DNA of 64,000 bases from contig BCLD01000019.1 of the NCBI GenBank assembly GCA_001600875.1, positions 288,601-352,600 on the forward strand, read 5' to 3'. This stretch comes from Solicoccozyma terricola (taxonomy: Eukaryota > Basidiomycota > Tremellomycetes > Filobasidiales > Piskurozymaceae). Below, in pieces: positions 58,542-64,000 of the stretch (its first letter is position 1; each line of letters opens with the position of its first letter). Position numbers and translations under genes: made by a program. Under the pieces are notes generated by a model. That model saw only the letters and a program-made list of their open reading frames with translations. It was not told where the DNA came from and did no database searches.

Positions 58542-60497
58542 ATGGGTTGTGAGTCTCAGCGCTCGCCGGTTACCTGCCAGCACCAACACCAGAGCTAACC
58601 TATCTCGCCGTTCCTCAGTCCGTTTCCTCGAGCTCGTGAGGCCGTTCATGAGCATCCTCCCAGAGGTCACGGCTCCGGACAGAAAGGTGAGCTTCGGTCG
58701 AATGGTCGAATGGTCTTAACTGGCGCAGGTGGATTTGGAGCACCATTTGACCGTTTCGTCGAATGAGCTCGTCCGACCTCCATACGCTCAACACCTCCAT
58801 CCAAGCGGACTTTGTCGATGACTGACTAGCTCCCCCTCCCCTTCACCGATAGGTCGCCTTCAACCACAAAGTCCTATGGACCGCCACCACCCTCCTCATC
58901 TTCCTCGTCTGTTCCCAAGTCCCATTATACGGTATCATGTCGTCCGATTCTTCGGATCCCCTCTACTGGATGCGTGTCATCCTCGCTTCCAACAGAGGAA
59001 CTTTGATGGAACTTGGTATCACACCCATCGTTACTTCTGGAATGATCATGCAATTGCTAGCGGGTGCTCAGCTTATCGAGGTTGACTTTAGCTTGAAAGA
59101 CGATCGTGCGCTGTTTGGTGGTGCGCAGAAGCGTCAGTAGTTTTGCAATCAGCCTGTCGCTTGTCGTTTCGGAAGATGCTGACCAAATTACCTTACGTCT
59201 CTAACAGTTTTCGCTCTCATCATTTCTCTCGGTCAAGCCACGGTCTACGTCCTCACCGGTTTGTACGGTCAACCTTCGGACCTTGGTGCGGGAGTTTGTC
59301 TTCTCCTCATCCTCCAACTCGTAGCCGCGGCACTTATCGTCATCCTCCTCGACGAGCTCCTCACCAAAGGGTACGGTCTAGGATCCGGTATTTCCCTTTT
59401 CATCGCTACCAACATCTGCGAATCTATCGTCTGGAAGGCCTTTTCTCCAACCACCATCAACACCGGTCGTGGTCCAGAATTCGAAGGTGCTATCATCGCT
59501 CTATTCCACCTTCTCTTCACTTGGAACGATAAATCCCGAGCTTTGAAGGAGGCGTTCTACCGCGAACGACTACCAAACATCATGAACTTGCTCGCTACCG
59601 TCGTTGTGTTCGCAGCCGTCATCTACTTGCAAGGATTCCGCATCGAGATCCCTGTGAAATCCAACAGGAACAGGGGTATGAGGGGTTCTTACCCTGTCAA
59701 GTTGTTTTACACCAGTAACATGCCTATCATGCTCGAGTCAGCCTTGACTTCAAACGTGTTCTTGGTCAGTCAGATGTTGTTCTCAAGGTTCCCAAACAAC
59801 TTGCTAGTCAAGCTTCTCGGTGTCTGGGAGGTGAGTCTTGAGGTGGTAAACGGAATGGATCGAAGTTTGGTGACAATTGCTGAACATGATACTTATTCCC
59901 CCCAGCCCCTTGAGGAGTCTTCTCAACTGTCAGCTGTCTCAGGTATCGCGTACTACATGTCCGCACCTCGATCCATCGCATCCGCTCTCCTCGATCCCCT
60001 TCACACAGCTCTCTACATCACATTCATCGTTTCCGCATGCGCCATCTTCTCCAAGACCTGGATCGAAGTTTCCGGTTCCGGACCAAGGGAAGTTGCCAAA
60101 CAACTCAAGGATCAACAAATGGTTATGGCGGGTCATCGTGAAGGTAGCATGTACAAGGAACTCAAGAGGGTCATTCCAACCGCTGCCGCGTTCGGTGGTG
60201 CGATCTTGGGTCTGTTGTCCGTCATGGCGGATATGATGGGTGCACTTGGAAGTGGTACCGGTATCTTGATGGCCGTTACCATCATCTACGGTTGTAAGTT
60301 GGGCTCTTGAACTTACTGGCGGAGAAAGCAGGAGCATGACTGAACCGCTTTCGTTCTTCGATCAGACTGGGAGATCGGTATGCGTGAGACTAGTGGTCCA
60401 GAAGGCGCCGCGATGAGCGACATGAGTGAGTCGTGATTTGTTCGAGTAGTTCGCCTTTGACCTCACGCTGATATCCTCGCTTCCCCCAGTCTTCTAA
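58542..60497 (+). CDS. SEC61: SEC61 alpha, protein-conducting channel of the ER translocon
   Basis: Ten-span pore subunit that moves nascent proteins into the ER. Seven exons in phase (58542-58548, 58619-58686, 58853-59132, 59208-59830, 59906-60293, 60366-60425, 60490-60497; 477 aa). First coding exon is 7 nt and the last only 8 nt (Ile-Phe-stop split). Family blocks: [168 protein letters not shown]. Length matches yeast Sec61 (480 aa). Confidence 0.97.
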
Positions 60498-60724
60498 AAC
60501 GTCTGAAGTGAACGTGGTGAATCGTTTGAAAGAGCAGAGACAGCATGTGCTGTGTTATCTGCAGAGCAACGAGGGAGAGCGAAGAGACGGGACGAAAAAC
60601 AGGCCAGAGTACGCGGCCGAAACCGTGTTGTGTAGACGGTCGATCAATCGCATCACAAAAATTGAAATAGCATATACAACAAACTGCAGAATACCCTCTG
60701 CCCAAAGCGATGAAAGAAGTCTGA

Positions 60725-64000
<3,276 letters not shown>

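Overview
The window is an intron-dense fungal nuclear fragment, most likely from a basidiomycete yeast of the Tremellomycetes (Cryptococcus/Tremella-like). Support for this: spliceosomal introns of about 50-90 bp with GTGAGT/GTAAGT donors and CTAAC/CTGAC branch sites in nearly every gene, the Cryptococcus-like architecture of the proteins, and a fungal CrtI-type phytoene desaturase gene. The assignment is inference; no marker gene was compared. I rebuilt most exon chains by hand. For 15 of the 17 genes so treated the complete coding length is a multiple of three with every junction in phase, which argues that the base sequence is generally good outside the homopolymer-rich stretches. The exceptions are the isocitrate dehydrogenase start and the phytoene desaturase, which does not close.

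Layout. 1-680: 5' part of an MFS transporter (-). 997-3195: PRO1 glutamate 5-kinase (-), divergent from the NOT4 RING/RRM ubiquitin ligase (+, 4149-8163). 8579-10561: intronless disordered protein (+). 10854-13857: TPR protein (-). 14571-15762: phosducin-like chaperone cofactor (+), preceded by three identical TGACGTGGCA-type boxes. 15841-19141: Elongator subunit ELP2 (+). 19433-20683: eIF1 (-). 21362-22343: FYV7-like rRNA-processing protein (+). 23165-26173: EOS1-like ER membrane protein (-). 27038-28736: aldo-keto reductase (-). 28902-33957: Zn2Cys6 transcription factor fused to an aspartate-aminotransferase-like domain (-). 34786-35887: DJ-1/HSP31 family (-). 36867-41484: MHYT membrane sensor (+). 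41585-~43699: NADP isocitrate dehydrogenase (-). 43953-44689: unknown membrane-associated protein (-). 45010-47882: phytoene desaturase, apparently a pseudogene, with an assembly gap (+). 48776-50735: GH128 secreted glucanase (+). 51126-53854: LRR protein (+). 54053-55933: Rad60/Esc2-type SUMO-like-domain protein (-). 55988-58058: F-box-like protein (-). 58542-60497: SEC61 alpha (+). 60725 to the window end: MCM6 (-), 5' end outside the window.

Most genes are unlinked housekeeping functions (translation, replication, secretion, proline and NADPH metabolism), as expected in a fungal chromosome arm. The standout is the 1,395-residue protein at 28902-33957. A complete Zn2Cys6 DNA-binding domain, spliced together from microexons of 25, 4, 5 and 29 nt, is joined in frame to a C-terminal fold-type-I aspartate aminotransferase domain that has lost essentially all its cofactor- and substrate-binding residues. 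The layout resembles the bacterial MocR/GabR regulators, but with a fungal DNA-binding domain and a dead enzyme. Other notable points are the decaying carotenoid gene, very long poly-G/poly-C tracts (up to 75 nt) concentrated in introns, and frequent microexons.
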